From assembly GCF_039023475.1 (NCBI RefSeq), contig NZ_JBCHVB010000001.1, forward strand, positions 620,001 to 684,000: 64,000 bases of DNA. The letters are read 5' to 3'. A model generated the notes under the pieces. It searched no databases, was not told where the DNA came from, and saw only the letters and a program-made list of their open reading frames with translations. Every line of letters begins with the position of its first letter. The stretch's first letter is position 1. A program made the translations under genes and the position numbers. This document shows positions 35,643 through 44,068 of this stretch, piece after piece. Source of the DNA: Erwinia sp039023475. Its GTDB lineage: Bacteria; Pseudomonadota; Gammaproteobacteria; Enterobacterales; Enterobacteriaceae.

Positions 35643-35659
35643 TCGCTTTTTATGAATCC

Positions 35660-35684
35660 GGGGCGGCGCTGGCCGCCCTTTTTT
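35660..35684 (+). terminator. Terminator of nadE
   Basis: GGGCGGC-GCTG-GCCGCCC is a perfect 7-bp stem followed by six Ts, 19 bp after the nadE stop codon. Confidence 0.9.
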
Positions 35685-35734
35685 GGCGCTCAGATTTACG
35701 GCGGCGCTTTTTTATCCAGCACGCCCCTGTTACA

Positions 35735-35750
35735 CTGTATAAGTAAACAG
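35735..35750 (+). promoter_or_regulatory. LexA operator of cho
   Basis: CTGTATAAGTAAACAG keeps CTGTATA and ACAG of the SOS box CTGTATATATATACAG and lies 16-31 bp before the cho start. E. coli cho is LexA-controlled. Confidence 0.9.
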
Positions 35751-35765
35751 TAACCGGAGTGCAAA

Positions 35766-36629
35766 GTGGTCAGACGCGTCGTCTCTCATCGCCTGGAATT
35801 TGAACCGGCGGCAATCTATCAGTATCCCGAACATCTTCGCCCCTCGCTGGAAGGGCTTCCCGCTCTGCCTGGCGTCTATATTTTTCACGGTGAGAGCGAA
35901 ACCATGCCGCTCTATATCGGAAAAAGCGTGAATCTGCGCAGCCGGGTAATGTCGCATTTCCGTACGGCCGATGAAGCAAAAATGCTGCGTCAGGCCAGGC
36001 ACGTGACCTGGATCTCCACCGCGGGCGATCTGGGCGCGCTGCTGCTGGAAGCGCAGATGATCAAAGTGCAGCAGCCGCTGTTCAATAAGCGACTGCGTAA
36101 AAACCGCCAGCTCTGTTCCCTGCATATCAGCCAGCATAAGCCCAGCGTGGTATTTGCCAAAGAGGTGGATTTTTCCCATACGCCGAATCTGTTTGGCCTC
36201 TACGCCAGCCGCCGGGCGGCGCTGGAAAAGCTGCAGACCATCGCGGATGAGGAGCGTCTTTGCCTGGGGCTGCTGGGGCTGGAGAGCCTGAGTAAAAACC
36301 GCGCCTGCTTCCGGGCAAGCCTGGGACGCTGCGCCGGAGCCTGCTGCGGCAGAGAACCGCTTGAGGATCACCACCAGCGCCTGATGGATGCCCTTGAGCG
36401 CGTCAGGGTAATGTGCTGGCCGTGGGAAGGCGCGGTTGGGGTGGTGGAAGAAGGGGTAAGCCAGACGCAGATCCATGTGATCAATAACTGGTTCTATCTC
36501 GGGTCCGTCAGCGATCTGGCGGAAGCGCGCCATCTGACCTCCACGCCAAAGGGTTTTGACAGCGACGGTTATAAAATCCTCTGCAAACCTGTGCTTAGCG
36601 GAAAATATCCCATCGTCCCACTTTACTGA
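35766..36629 (+). CDS. cho: Excinuclease Cho (UvrC-homologous endonuclease)
   Basis: The 287-residue protein (E. coli 295 aa) has an N-terminal GIY-YIG nuclease domain: LPGVYIFHGESETMPLYIGKS (split as PGVYIF and LYIGKS, residues about 35-57), followed by catalytic Arg region LRSRVMSHF and Glu in LLLEAQMIK (about 95). A UvrC-type Cys-rich stretch CAGACCGRE (about 190-198) lies near the middle. It makes the 3' incision in UvrAB-dependent nucleotide excision repair. The start is GTG at 35766, as in E. coli cho, with GGAG 8 nt upstream. A LexA box precedes it. Confidence 0.95.
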   Translation: MVRRVVSHRLEFEPAAIYQYPEHLRPSLEGLPALPGVYIFHGESETMPLYIGKSVNLRSRVMSHFRTADEAKMLRQARHVTWISTAGDLGALLLEAQMIKVQQPLFNKRLRKNRQLCSLHISQHKPSVVFAKEVDFSHTPNLFGLYASRRAALEKLQTIADEERLCLGLLGLESLSKNRACFRASLGRCAGACCGREPLEDHHQRLMDALERVRVMCWPWEGAVGVVEEGVSQTQIHVINNWFYLGSVSDLAEARHLTSTPKGFDSDGYKILCKPVLSGKYPIVPLY

Positions 36630-36634
36630 ACCGC

Positions 36635-36685
36635 AAAAAACCGCCGGCGCTGCCCGGGACTCCCTGAGCAGCGCCGGCGGTTTCA
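36635..36685. terminator. Bidirectional terminator between cho and spy
   Basis: CCGCCGGCGCTG (36641-36652) and CAGCGCCGGCGG (36669-36680) form a perfect 12-bp stem flanked by AAAAAA and TTT; it fits termination of minus-strand spy best and may also stop cho. Confidence 0.85.
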
Positions 36686-36701
36686 GCCGGTGCCTTAAGC
36701 C

Positions 36702-37190
36702 TTACTCGCCGGCGTGCATCATTTCACCTTTGTGATGCGGTTTTTCAGTCAGGCGCTTTTCAAAGTTCTCGTTAAACTGTTTTTTCTGCTCCGCCGTAAG
36801 CACGTTATAGAGCTTATTCTGCGTTTCCATCATTTTCAGGGCCCGCGTTTTGCCTTCTGTACTCATCCGGGTGGCCTGAGCTTCAGCTTTGGATGCGTCG
36901 AAGCTGTCAGAGGCGATGACGTCGTGCATAGCGCGGCGCTCTTCCAGTGAGGGGCGCTTCATATCTTTATGGGCGTTATCCATAATGGTGCGCATCTGCT
37001 GTTTCTGCGCGTCGGTCAGGTTCAGTCCCTTGAACATACCGTGCATCCCACCGTGACGCGGTGGCTTATGCATGGCAGATTTCTCTGCGCCGGCTGGTGG
37101 AGGGGTAATGTTATCCGCCGCCGCATGAACAATGTTCGCCGCACCCATAGCCAGAGTCATAGCCACAACAAGAGAAGTTAATTTACGCAT
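36702..37190 (-). CDS. spy: Periplasmic chaperone Spy
   Basis: The 162-residue protein (E. coli 161 aa) has a signal peptide (MRKLTSLVVAMTLAMGAANIV..., cleavage after HA about 23) and two LTxxQ motifs: LTDAQKQQ (about 57) and LTAEQKKQ (about 131), the CpxP/Spy family mark. It forms a cradle-shaped dimer of helices that binds unfolded proteins without ATP. The frame extends to 37268, but ATG 37190 has AGGA 7 nt upstream and gives the signal peptide. Spy is induced by Cpx and Bae in E. coli; I saw no clear CpxR box here. Confidence 0.95.
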   Translation of the reverse strand: MRKLTSLVVAMTLAMGAANIVHAAADNITPPPAGAEKSAMHKPPRHGGMHGMFKGLNLTDAQKQQMRTIMDNAHKDMKRPSLEERRAMHDVIASDSFDASKAEAQATRMSTEGKTRALKMMETQNKLYNVLTAEQKKQFNENFEKRLTEKPHHKGEMMHAGE

Positions 37191-37460
37191 AATCATGTCC
37201 TTACTGTTTATTTCAGTAGCGACGTTTTGTCGCGATGTCGAAAACAAGTTTATTGTGTTCAACGTCAATTACTCAGAGGGTGAGTAAAGCCCTGAAAGCA
37301 TAAAAGACAAAATGCGGTCAATCATGGAGAGAATGCGAAGAATAGCGTGAGGAAATGCTAGTAAATATGAATTTGAAGGGATTAATGCAGGAATTATGGA
37401 GGAGTGTAATGCAGGGAGCAGGCTTGGGGAAGGAAATTGTCAGTCCGGAGAATACGGGAA

Positions 37461-37480
37461 CTGCCGTATTTCTACGGCAG
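37461..37480 (-). terminator. Hairpin after astE (weak terminator candidate)
   Basis: CTGCCGTA-TTTC-TACGGCAG is a perfect 8-bp stem 24 bp downstream of the astE stop codon on the minus strand. The following minus-strand sequence is TTCCCG rather than a T-run, so it may be a Rho-assisted end or an mRNA-stabilising hairpin. The rest of 37191-37503 is spy promoter region. Confidence 0.5.
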
Positions 37481-37503
37481 GTGTGAACAGCGACCTCAGA
37501 GGG

Positions 37504-38496
37504 TCAGCTCAGCGCCTCATTATGCTGATTATCCTCTACCAGCATCAGTCCGGCGCGCTGGCCTGTCGCCACGGCTGGATTGGGAAACAGCACATATTCT
37601 CTGGCCTGCTGGACGAAATAGCGTTTACTGCCATCTTCAGCCAGCAGCGTTCCCTGAGGGAAAGCGGTAAAGTTCAGGGTCTCTGCACTCATATGCAGTT
37701 GAAACGCCTCCGAACCGCGCGTTATTTGCTGCGACACGCGATAACGCTGCGGCGCGCCGGCAGGTTCAGGCAGCGGCCTGCCGGAGAGCATTGCGGCCAG
37801 CGCGTCGCGCGCCGCTGAAAACTGGCTGAGATCGTTGGTGCCAAACGGCTGCGCCTTGCCCAGCTCCAGCGTGCAGCTTGCCGCCTGGAAATGCTGCGAG
37901 CTGTAATGGGTGAAGGTGCCGCCCGGCGCGCGGTGGAAAACCAGCGCCTCCAGTCCGGCGGCGGTAAGCCACTGTAAGAATTCCTCTGGCCAGGGCGTGT
38001 CGCGCTGCGGCAGTACGCCAAAACGGCTATGGTAAGAGCCGCGGATCGCCGTATGCAGATCAAGATGCCAGCGAACTTCCTCACTATCCCCCGCCTGCCA
38101 GAAGGTTTCCAGCGCCTGCTCCAGCCGCCAGGCGCGGCGGGCCTCAGAGCAGTCTTCGTGCTGCTGCCAGCGGCCGCCAAACAGCCGGTTCACGTCGATG
38201 TTGCGATAGCGCTTATTCTCACGCAGCGCGGCAGGATTGCCAAAAATCACTAACAGACGCGGTACCAGCGGCTGCGTTCCCGCAAGCAGCTCGCTGACCA
38301 GCGCGTTTAGGATCTCCACGGGCGCAGTTTCATTGCCGTGGATCCCTGCTGAGACTACCACCGCCTGCGCGCTGCACGCGTGCGGGGTCATCTCGAGGAT
38401 CCCCTCATCCAGCCACTGCCAGTTCAGATGCGCGGTGCTGCCGGAGAGGGAGGTGGGCTTTCCGCCGCTGAGGGTGAGCTTAAGTAAATCCTGCAT
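37504..38496 (-). CDS. astE: Succinylglutamate desuccinylase
   Basis: The 330-residue zinc carboxypeptidase-fold enzyme (E. coli 322 aa) removes succinate from N-succinylglutamate, the last step of the AST arginine pathway. Zinc ligands are seen in AGIHGNETAP (His and Glu, about 50-59) and HLDLHTAIRGS (about 147-157), and the catalytic Glu in CTLELGKAQPFG (about 210). ATG 38496 is chosen over 38538: AAGGAGAAAG precedes it. It is the last gene of astCADBE, 80 bp after astB. Confidence 0.95.
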   Translation of the reverse strand: MQDLLKLTLSGGKPTSLSGSTAHLNWQWLDEGILEMTPHACSAQAVVVSAGIHGNETAPVEILNALVSELLAGTQPLVPRLLVIFGNPAALRENKRYRNIDVNRLFGGRWQQHEDCSEARRAWRLEQALETFWQAGDSEEVRWHLDLHTAIRGSYHSRFGVLPQRDTPWPEEFLQWLTAAGLEALVFHRAPGGTFTHYSSQHFQAASCTLELGKAQPFGTNDLSQFSAARDALAAMLSGRPLPEPAGAPQRYRVSQQITRGSEAFQLHMSAETLNFTAFPQGTLLAEDGSKRYFVQQAREYVLFPNPAVATGQRAGLMLVEDNQHNEALS

Positions 38497-38576
38497 GCTT
38501 TCTCCTTGATGCGGATGCGTTACCCTGTATGGCGTCAAGCCAGCGTCAGGGGCCGTCAGGCGCTTTTTATCCGTCG

Positions 38577-39905
38577 CTATTGCTGAAACGGATAAACATT
38601 CCCTAAGTTTAGCAGCTTAGTCAGCTCATCCAGCGCTTCCCGTCCCTCAGTCAGCAGTTGCGGGTCCGCCAGGTCGTGCTGAGAGAGGCGGTCGCGATAG
38701 TGTTTTTCCACCCAGTCATTCAACGTCACGAACAGGCTGTCATTCATTATTACCGCAGGATTGACCGCCGCCAGTTCAGCCTCGTTCAGCACCACACGCA
38801 GCCGCAGGCAGGCTGGCCCACCTCCGTTACACATGCTTTCACGCAGATCGAATACCTTCAGTTCGTCTATTGGCCCACCGCTTTCGACCAGATTGCAGAG
38901 GTAGCGCCACACGCCAGCATGTTTACGCGCTTCCTCCGGCAGAACCAGCAGCATTTTGCCACCGGGCTTGCTGAGCAGCTGGCTGTTAAAGAGGTAGGTC
39001 GACACTGCGTCCGCCACGCTTACCTGGTTATCGGGCACCTCAACGAGGGTAAAGCCCGGCACTTTCGAAGAAAGCGTTTTCACTAACTCAGCCCGATCGA
39101 GAAAGGCAAGCTCATGACAGAACAGGACCTGCTGATTACTGACGGCAATCACGTCGTTATGAAACACACCCTGATCGATCACCGCCGGGTTTTGCTGGGC
39201 AAAGATAACGCGATCGGCATCAAGCTGGTTAAGCCTTACCACGGCCTCACTGGCCTCCAGCGACTGACGAGCCGGATAGCGCGCCGGGATCAACCCGCTC
39301 TGGCGATCTTCGCGCCCGTAAATAAACAGTTGTACGCCCGGCTCACCGTGCTGGCGGCAGAAACGGTTATGGTTAGCCGCGCCTTCATCACCAAATAGCG
39401 CAACCTGAGGCAGCGCCTCATGGACGGTAAAATGGTGCGGGTTGTGGAAAATTGCCCGCAGCAGCGCTGTCGTTGTGGGCGCTTCCGACGCGCGATGAAA
39501 TTTATTGTTCAGATTGGCGACCGTAAGATGAACACGTCCATCAGCGCTGTCGGCGGACGGCGAAACGGTGGCGGCATTCGCCACCCACATGGCTGACGCC
39601 GAGCTGGCGGCTGAAAGCAGCTGCGGCGCCTGTCGGGCCGCTTTTTCCACTACCTGAGCATCCGTACCGCTGAAACCAATCTGCCGCAGCGCGGCCACGT
39701 TGGGCCGTTCATGGGGTGGAATAACGCCCTGCACGTAACCGAGATCGGCCAGCGCTTTCATCTTCATCAGCCCCTGCTGAGCGGCCAGCTTCGGATTAGA
39801 GAGCTGATGCTGATGACGGGTTGAGGCTTCGTTACCGTACGACAGACCGGCGTAGTGGTGCGTCAGGCCAGGCAGCCCGTCAAAGTTAACCTCACGCGCG
39901 CTCAC
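38577..39905 (-). CDS. astB: N-succinylarginine dihydrolase
   Basis: The 442-residue amidinotransferase-fold enzyme (E. coli 447 aa) splits N-succinylarginine to succinylornithine, CO2 and ammonia. Matching blocks are REVNFDGLPGLTHHYAGLS at the N-terminus, TVANLNNKFHR, the catalytic FHNDVIAVSNQQVLFCHE (about 246-263) and GGGPACLRLRVVL with the nucleophile Cys (about 365-377). Translation starts at GTG 39905 with GGAGG 7 nt upstream; it overlaps the astD stop by 4 bp (GTGA). The longer frame to 39995 lies inside astD and is rejected. Confidence 0.95.
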   Translation of the reverse strand: MSAREVNFDGLPGLTHHYAGLSYGNEASTRHQHQLSNPKLAAQQGLMKMKALADLGYVQGVIPPHERPNVAALRQIGFSGTDAQVVEKAARQAPQLLSAASSASAMWVANAATVSPSADSADGRVHLTVANLNNKFHRASEAPTTTALLRAIFHNPHHFTVHEALPQVALFGDEGAANHNRFCRQHGEPGVQLFIYGREDRQSGLIPARYPARQSLEASEAVVRLNQLDADRVIFAQQNPAVIDQGVFHNDVIAVSNQQVLFCHELAFLDRAELVKTLSSKVPGFTLVEVPDNQVSVADAVSTYLFNSQLLSKPGGKMLLVLPEEARKHAGVWRYLCNLVESGGPIDELKVFDLRESMCNGGGPACLRLRVVLNEAELAAVNPAVIMNDSLFVTLNDWVEKHYRDRLSQHDLADPQLLTEGREALDELTKLLNLGNVYPFQQ

Positions 39906-41371
39906 TGCTCGCCTCCTGCTGGAGTGAAGTCCAGCCCTGGAGAAAGCGTGGCCGGCAGGGAAAGGCTGGAGGAAGCCAGGGAGGCCATCGGCCATGCGCA
40001 GTAGTCTGCGGCGTAGAACGCGCTGGCGCGGTGATTTCCCGAGGCGCCAATACCGCCGAACGGCGCGGTGCTCGCCGCGCCGGTAAGCGGTTTATTCCAG
40101 TTGACGATGCCCGCCCTGGCCTCGATCAGCAGACGATCAAACAGCTCCGACTGCATGGAGATCAGCCCGCAGGAGAGGCCGTAGCGGGTCGCATTGGCAA
40201 GACGCAACGCCTCGTCAAAATCGTCATAGCGTATCACCGTCAGCAGCGGACCAAATACTTCTTCATCCGGCACATTGCGCAGGTGGGTGACGTCAATAAT
40301 ACCGGGCGTCAGCAGCGCGCTGTTTCGCTCAGGCCAGCGCATCGGCAGCAGCACTTTACCGCCGGCGTCCACCCTCGCCTGCCATTCGCCGTAGATATGT
40401 TCGGCCGCCTGAAGAGAGATCACGCTACCCATAAACGGCTGCGGTTCATCGTCCCAGCGCCCGGTGCGGATCTTACCTGCCACCTCCACCAGCCTTGCCA
40501 GGAAAGCGTCACCTGCGGCTCCGCGCTTAACCAGCAACCGGCGGGCACAGGTACAGCGCTGGCCGGCGGTGATAAAGGCCGACTGCACCGCAATGTTGAC
40601 CGCCGCATCGACATCCTCAAAATCTTCGACGATCAATGCGTTATTGCCGCCCATTTCCAGCGCCAGCATCTTCTCCGGCTGGCCGGCAAACTGCCGGTGC
40701 AGCTGATAGCCGGTGTTGGCGCTGCCGGTAAAGAGCAGGCCGTCAATCTCTGCATGCTGCGCCAGCAACTGTCCGCTTGCGCGACCGCCCTGCACCATAT
40801 TAAGCACGCCCTGCGGCAGCCCGGCGCTTAGCCAGAGCCGGACGGTCTTCTCAGCGGTCATGGGCGTCAGTTCACTCGGCTTAAACACCACCGTATTGCC
40901 TGCCAGCAGGGCTGGTACGATATGGCCGTTCGGCAGATGACCCGGAAAGTTATAGGGGCCAAACACCGCCATCACCCCGTGCGGACGGTGGCGCAGGGAA
41001 GTTTCACCTTCGCTGGTTTCACCCGTGCGCTTATGATAAGCCGTCACCGAGATCGCCACTTTATTGATCATCGCCTGCACTTCCGTCTGCGCTTCCCAGC
41101 GCGGCTTGCCGGTTTCACGGGCAATAGTGGCGGTCAGATCCGCTTTGTTTTCCTCCAGCAGTCCGGCGAATTTCTCCGCAATCTGCTGGCGCTCGCTGAA
41201 CGGACGGCGGGCCCAGCCGGGGAAAGCCGCGCGGGCCGCTCCACACGCGGAGGCAACCTGACCGCTGCTGGCCGCGTTCCCCTGCCACAGCAGCTCCCCG
41301 CTAACCGGATCGCTTTTTGTGACACTGTCACCTGCGCCCGTGACCCATTGCCCGTTAATAGAGTGCGTCAT
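39902..41371 (-). CDS. astD: N-succinylglutamate 5-semialdehyde dehydrogenase
   Basis: The 489-residue aldehyde dehydrogenase (E. coli 492 aa) oxidises succinylglutamic semialdehyde with NAD. Seen are VFGPYNFPGHLPNG with the oxyanion Asn (about 135-148), the NAD motif FTGSANTGYQLHRQ (about 215-228), the catalytic Glu in LALEMGGNNALIV (about 243) and Cys in AGQRCTCARRLLV (about 277). It overlaps astA and astB by 4 bp each, giving tight translational coupling. Confidence 0.96.
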   Translation of the reverse strand: MTHSINGQWVTGAGDSVTKSDPVSGELLWQGNAASSGQVASACGAARAAFPGWARRPFSERQQIAEKFAGLLEENKADLTATIARETGKPRWEAQTEVQAMINKVAISVTAYHKRTGETSEGETSLRHRPHGVMAVFGPYNFPGHLPNGHIVPALLAGNTVVFKPSELTPMTAEKTVRLWLSAGLPQGVLNMVQGGRASGQLLAQHAEIDGLLFTGSANTGYQLHRQFAGQPEKMLALEMGGNNALIVEDFEDVDAAVNIAVQSAFITAGQRCTCARRLLVKRGAAGDAFLARLVEVAGKIRTGRWDDEPQPFMGSVISLQAAEHIYGEWQARVDAGGKVLLPMRWPERNSALLTPGIIDVTHLRNVPDEEVFGPLLTVIRYDDFDEALRLANATRYGLSCGLISMQSELFDRLLIEARAGIVNWNKPLTGAASTAPFGGIGASGNHRASAFYAADYCAWPMASLASSSLSLPATLSPGLDFTPAGGEQ

Positions 41372-42399
41372 GCTTTTTTCTCCTCACAATTCAGCGTTAC
41401 CACACGCAGGGAATCACCTGGCGCGCAGCCTAAACTTTCAGCATCCGCCTGGCTGATAATCAGCGTGTCGGCCTGCGGATCGCCGTGCACAACGGCGGCG
41501 CGGAACGTCTCATAGCGCTCGTTGGCCACCAGGCAGAGCGGCAGCGTACTGTCCTGTTCGCCCGTCTCAAACTGTACCAGACGACTCTGGCGCACGGCGC
41601 GCACCTGGTCGATATCACACTCAAGGGTCGGGCCGCCGTCAAAAATGTCGATGTAATTCATATAGCGGAAACCTTCCGCCTCCAGCACGGCGCGCGCTGG
41701 CGATGTCTGCTCGTGCGTGGTGCCTATCACCGCCTTTGCTTCCTCCGACAGATAGTCGATATAGAGAGGATGCTTCGGCATCAGCTCGGCAATAAACGCC
41801 TTCTGTCCAGTACCGCACAGATGATCCGCCTCGCTAAAGGACATTGAGAAGAAACGGCTGCCCACGCTTTCCCAGAACGGCGAATGCCCCTGCTCATCGC
41901 TGACGCCGCGCATTTCCGCAACCAGTTTCTGAGTGAAGCGGTCGCGAAATGCCGCGATAAACAGAAAGCGGGATTTGGAGAGCAGATAGCCGTTCTTACC
42001 GTTGCGGTAGTCCGGATCGAGAAACAGCGTACAGAGTTCGCTGCTGCCGGTATGATCGTTACTGAGCGACAGCGTCGGCAGAATGTTATAAACGTTCAGC
42101 TCACGCGAGGCGTGAACCTGAGTACCAACGCGAAAATTATACCAGGGGTCCTGTAGCCCAACGGCCACCTCAATGGCGCAGATGCCAACGGCTTTGCCAC
42201 TGTCGCTCTCCTCAAGCACAAACACATAGCCCTGCTCCGCCCGTGGCAGCTTGCCCTGCCAGGTCTGAATGGAGCGATCGATGCGCGCTGCCAGCGTTTC
42301 GCTGTCGACGGGCAGCGAGGTTAGCCCGCCGCCGGTTTTTTCAGCGAGGGCCATCAGCTGCGCAAGATCGTCACGCTCAACGGGACGGATAACCATCAT
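41368..42399 (-). CDS. astA: Arginine N-succinyltransferase
   Basis: The 343-residue single-subunit enzyme (E. coli 344 aa) transfers succinyl from succinyl-CoA to arginine, the first step of the pathway. MMVIRPVERDDLAQLMALAE, LSNDHTGSSELCTLFLDPDYR (given by ends LSNDHTG and LFLDPDYR) and GPTLECDIDQVRAVR are strong matches. It has a GNAT-like fold. Overlaps of 4 bp with astC upstream and astD downstream place it second in the operon. Confidence 0.96.
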   Translation of the reverse strand: MMVIRPVERDDLAQLMALAEKTGGGLTSLPVDSETLAARIDRSIQTWQGKLPRAEQGYVFVLEESDSGKAVGICAIEVAVGLQDPWYNFRVGTQVHASRELNVYNILPTLSLSNDHTGSSELCTLFLDPDYRNGKNGYLLSKSRFLFIAAFRDRFTQKLVAEMRGVSDEQGHSPFWESVGSRFFSMSFSEADHLCGTGQKAFIAELMPKHPLYIDYLSEEAKAVIGTTHEQTSPARAVLEAEGFRYMNYIDIFDGGPTLECDIDQVRAVRQSRLVQFETGEQDSTLPLCLVANERYETFRAAVVHGDPQADTLIISQADAESLGCAPGDSLRVVTLNCEEKKA

Positions 42400-43616
42400 G
42401 CGCCCGCTCCTTCAGTCACTGCCCGGCAGGCAAGCTCAAAGCGCGCCAGACCCTCCCGGATTTCGGCTTCGCTGATAATCAGCGATGGCGCAAAGCGGAT
42501 CACGCTGGCTCCCGCAATCAGCACCATCAGTCCCTCTTTCGCCGCTGCCTGACTGAAGGCTTTGGACTGGCCGCTGTAATCCTGATTCAGCACGCAGCCG
42601 ATCAGCAGGCCCAGCCCGCGGATTTCGCTGAAAAGATGCAGCCGCTGATTAATCGCGTTCAGTTCTTCAACGAACCAGCGATGGCGTTCTGCCACGCCCT
42701 CCAGCACTTCGGGGCGGTTAATCAGTTCCATTACTTTACCGCCCACGGCGCCTGCCAGCGGGTTCCCGCCGTAGGTGGTGCCATGAGTGCCCACGCTGAG
42801 CGCGCTGGCATATTTTTCGGTGGTGAGCATGGCGCCGACCGGGAAGCCGCCGCCCAGCGCTTTGGCGGTTGACAGTACATCAGGCGTCACGCCGTAGTGC
42901 ATATAGGCATAAAGCGAACCGGTGCGGCCCACGCCGCTCTGCACCTCATCAAAAATCAGCAGGGCCTGATGCTTATCGCAAAGCTCACGCAGGCCGCGCA
43001 GGAACTCTGGCTCAGCGGGCACCACGCCCCCTTCGCCCTGAATGGGTTCCACGATCACGGCGCAGGTGCTGTCGTTGATCAGCGCGGCCGCCGAGGCGAG
43101 ATCGTTATAAACGGCATGGTGAATATCGGCCGGGAGCGGCGCAAAATCGGCAGAATAGGCAGGCTGCCCGCCGGCGGAGACGGTGAAAAGCGTGCGGCCA
43201 TGAAAAGCATTTTTAAACGCCACGATGCCGCTTTTCCCTGTCCCGCTGCGATCGTGCGCCACTTTGCGGGCCAGCTTCAGCGCTGCCTCATTGGCTTCCG
43301 CGCCGGAGTTGCAGAAAAAAACGCGGTCGGCGAAGGTGGCGTCGATCAGCTGCTTCGCCAGCTTCAGGATAGGCTGGTTGGTGTAGCCATTTCCGGTATG
43401 CCAGAGCAGGGCAGCCTGCTCTGCCAGCGCCTGTTGCAGTTCCGGATGGGCATGTCCCAGCGCGTTGACGGCAATGCCGCCGGCAAAGTCGATGTAGCTC
43501 TTACCCTGTTCATCCCAGAGCGTGGACCCTTCCGCCCTGACGGGAATAAAGCTGGCGGGCGCGTAGGTCGGAACGATCCAACGGTCAAAATCTTCGCGGG
43601 TGACTTCTGATTGCAT
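42396..43616 (-). CDS. astC: Succinylornithine transaminase
   Basis: The 406-residue class III PLP aminotransferase (E. coli 406 aa) moves the delta-amino group of succinylornithine to 2-oxoglutarate. PLP-binding features are CNSGAEANEAALKLAR (about 101-116), FHGRTLFTVSAGGQ, LIFDEVQSGVGRTG (about 218-231) and the Schiff-base Lys in LSTAKALGGGFPVGAML (about 252). It can also act on acetylornithine in E. coli. It is the first gene of the ast operon, about 77 nt from the predicted sigma-54 start site. Confidence 0.96.
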   Translation of the reverse strand: MQSEVTREDFDRWIVPTYAPASFIPVRAEGSTLWDEQGKSYIDFAGGIAVNALGHAHPELQQALAEQAALLWHTGNGYTNQPILKLAKQLIDATFADRVFFCNSGAEANEAALKLARKVAHDRSGTGKSGIVAFKNAFHGRTLFTVSAGGQPAYSADFAPLPADIHHAVYNDLASAAALINDSTCAVIVEPIQGEGGVVPAEPEFLRGLRELCDKHQALLIFDEVQSGVGRTGSLYAYMHYGVTPDVLSTAKALGGGFPVGAMLTTEKYASALSVGTHGTTYGGNPLAGAVGGKVMELINRPEVLEGVAERHRWFVEELNAINQRLHLFSEIRGLGLLIGCVLNQDYSGQSKAFSQAAAKEGLMVLIAGASVIRFAPSLIISEAEIREGLARFELACRAVTEGAGA

Positions 43617-43703
43617 GACGGCCTCTCTGGACTGCGCGCTGGCAGGTGAAATTTACGTTTTAATTATGTTAATGAAATGATTCATCTCGCCCTCACTGTA
43701 AGT

Positions 43704-43719
43704 TGCAGAGTTCATGCCA
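43704..43719 (-). promoter_or_regulatory. Sigma-54 promoter of astCADBE
   Basis: On the minus strand TGGCATGAACTCTGCA has GG and GC elements with exact spacing against TGGCACG-N4-TTGCW. The start point would be about 43693. E. coli astC is read by sigma-54 with NtrC under nitrogen limitation, so regulation is expected to be kept. Confidence 0.85.
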
Positions 43720-43783
43720 GCCAGCGATAAAACTGCATAAATGCTAAACAGCCACACAATATCAATAACTTAACACACAACGT

Positions 43784-43823
43784 TATTCATAATTAATGCA
43801 TAAATAGTGAATAATAATGACGA
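43784..43823. promoter_or_regulatory. Possible tandem ARG boxes upstream of astC
   Basis: Two AT-rich 18-bp stretches resembling ArgR boxes lie side by side; the better one, TGAATAATAATGAC (43808-43821), matches TGAATWWWWATTCA at 11 of 14 positions. ArgR helps activate astC in E. coli. The AT-rich setting makes chance matches likely. I could not recognise NtrC enhancer sites nearby. Confidence 0.3.
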
Positions 43824-44068
43824 AGCGCCACTCTTCCCGCATAAAAAAGAGAAGAATTATGCAAAGATAAAATAAAATATCGCTTTTGTGATCGCAGCCG
43901 GGATTAGGTGTTAAAAAGAGGCAAATCCTGCACCCTTTTTGCGCAGCTTCCCCAAAAGTGGTCAGCCTGAAAGGCGCGGATTTTGCGAATTTTGCGGGTC
44001 TAAGGGGGCTGGCGGGGCTGGCGAAGGATACGACGGCGCCCCCTTTTCAGGAGACGCCTTTTTCCTGC
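43824..44068. other. Intergenic stretch between the ast promoter and the bestrophin gene
   Basis: The left part is AT-rich; the right part (about 43950-44060) becomes GC-rich with GGGGGCTGGCGGGGCTGGCG repeats. No gene is recognised. xthA, which lies upstream of astC in E. coli, is absent. Confidence 0.4.

Noticed and set aside
37191..37400. CpxR or BaeR box upstream of spy
   Set aside because: No GTAAA-N5-GTAAA on the proper strand; a GTAAAGCCCTGAAAG stretch is too weak.
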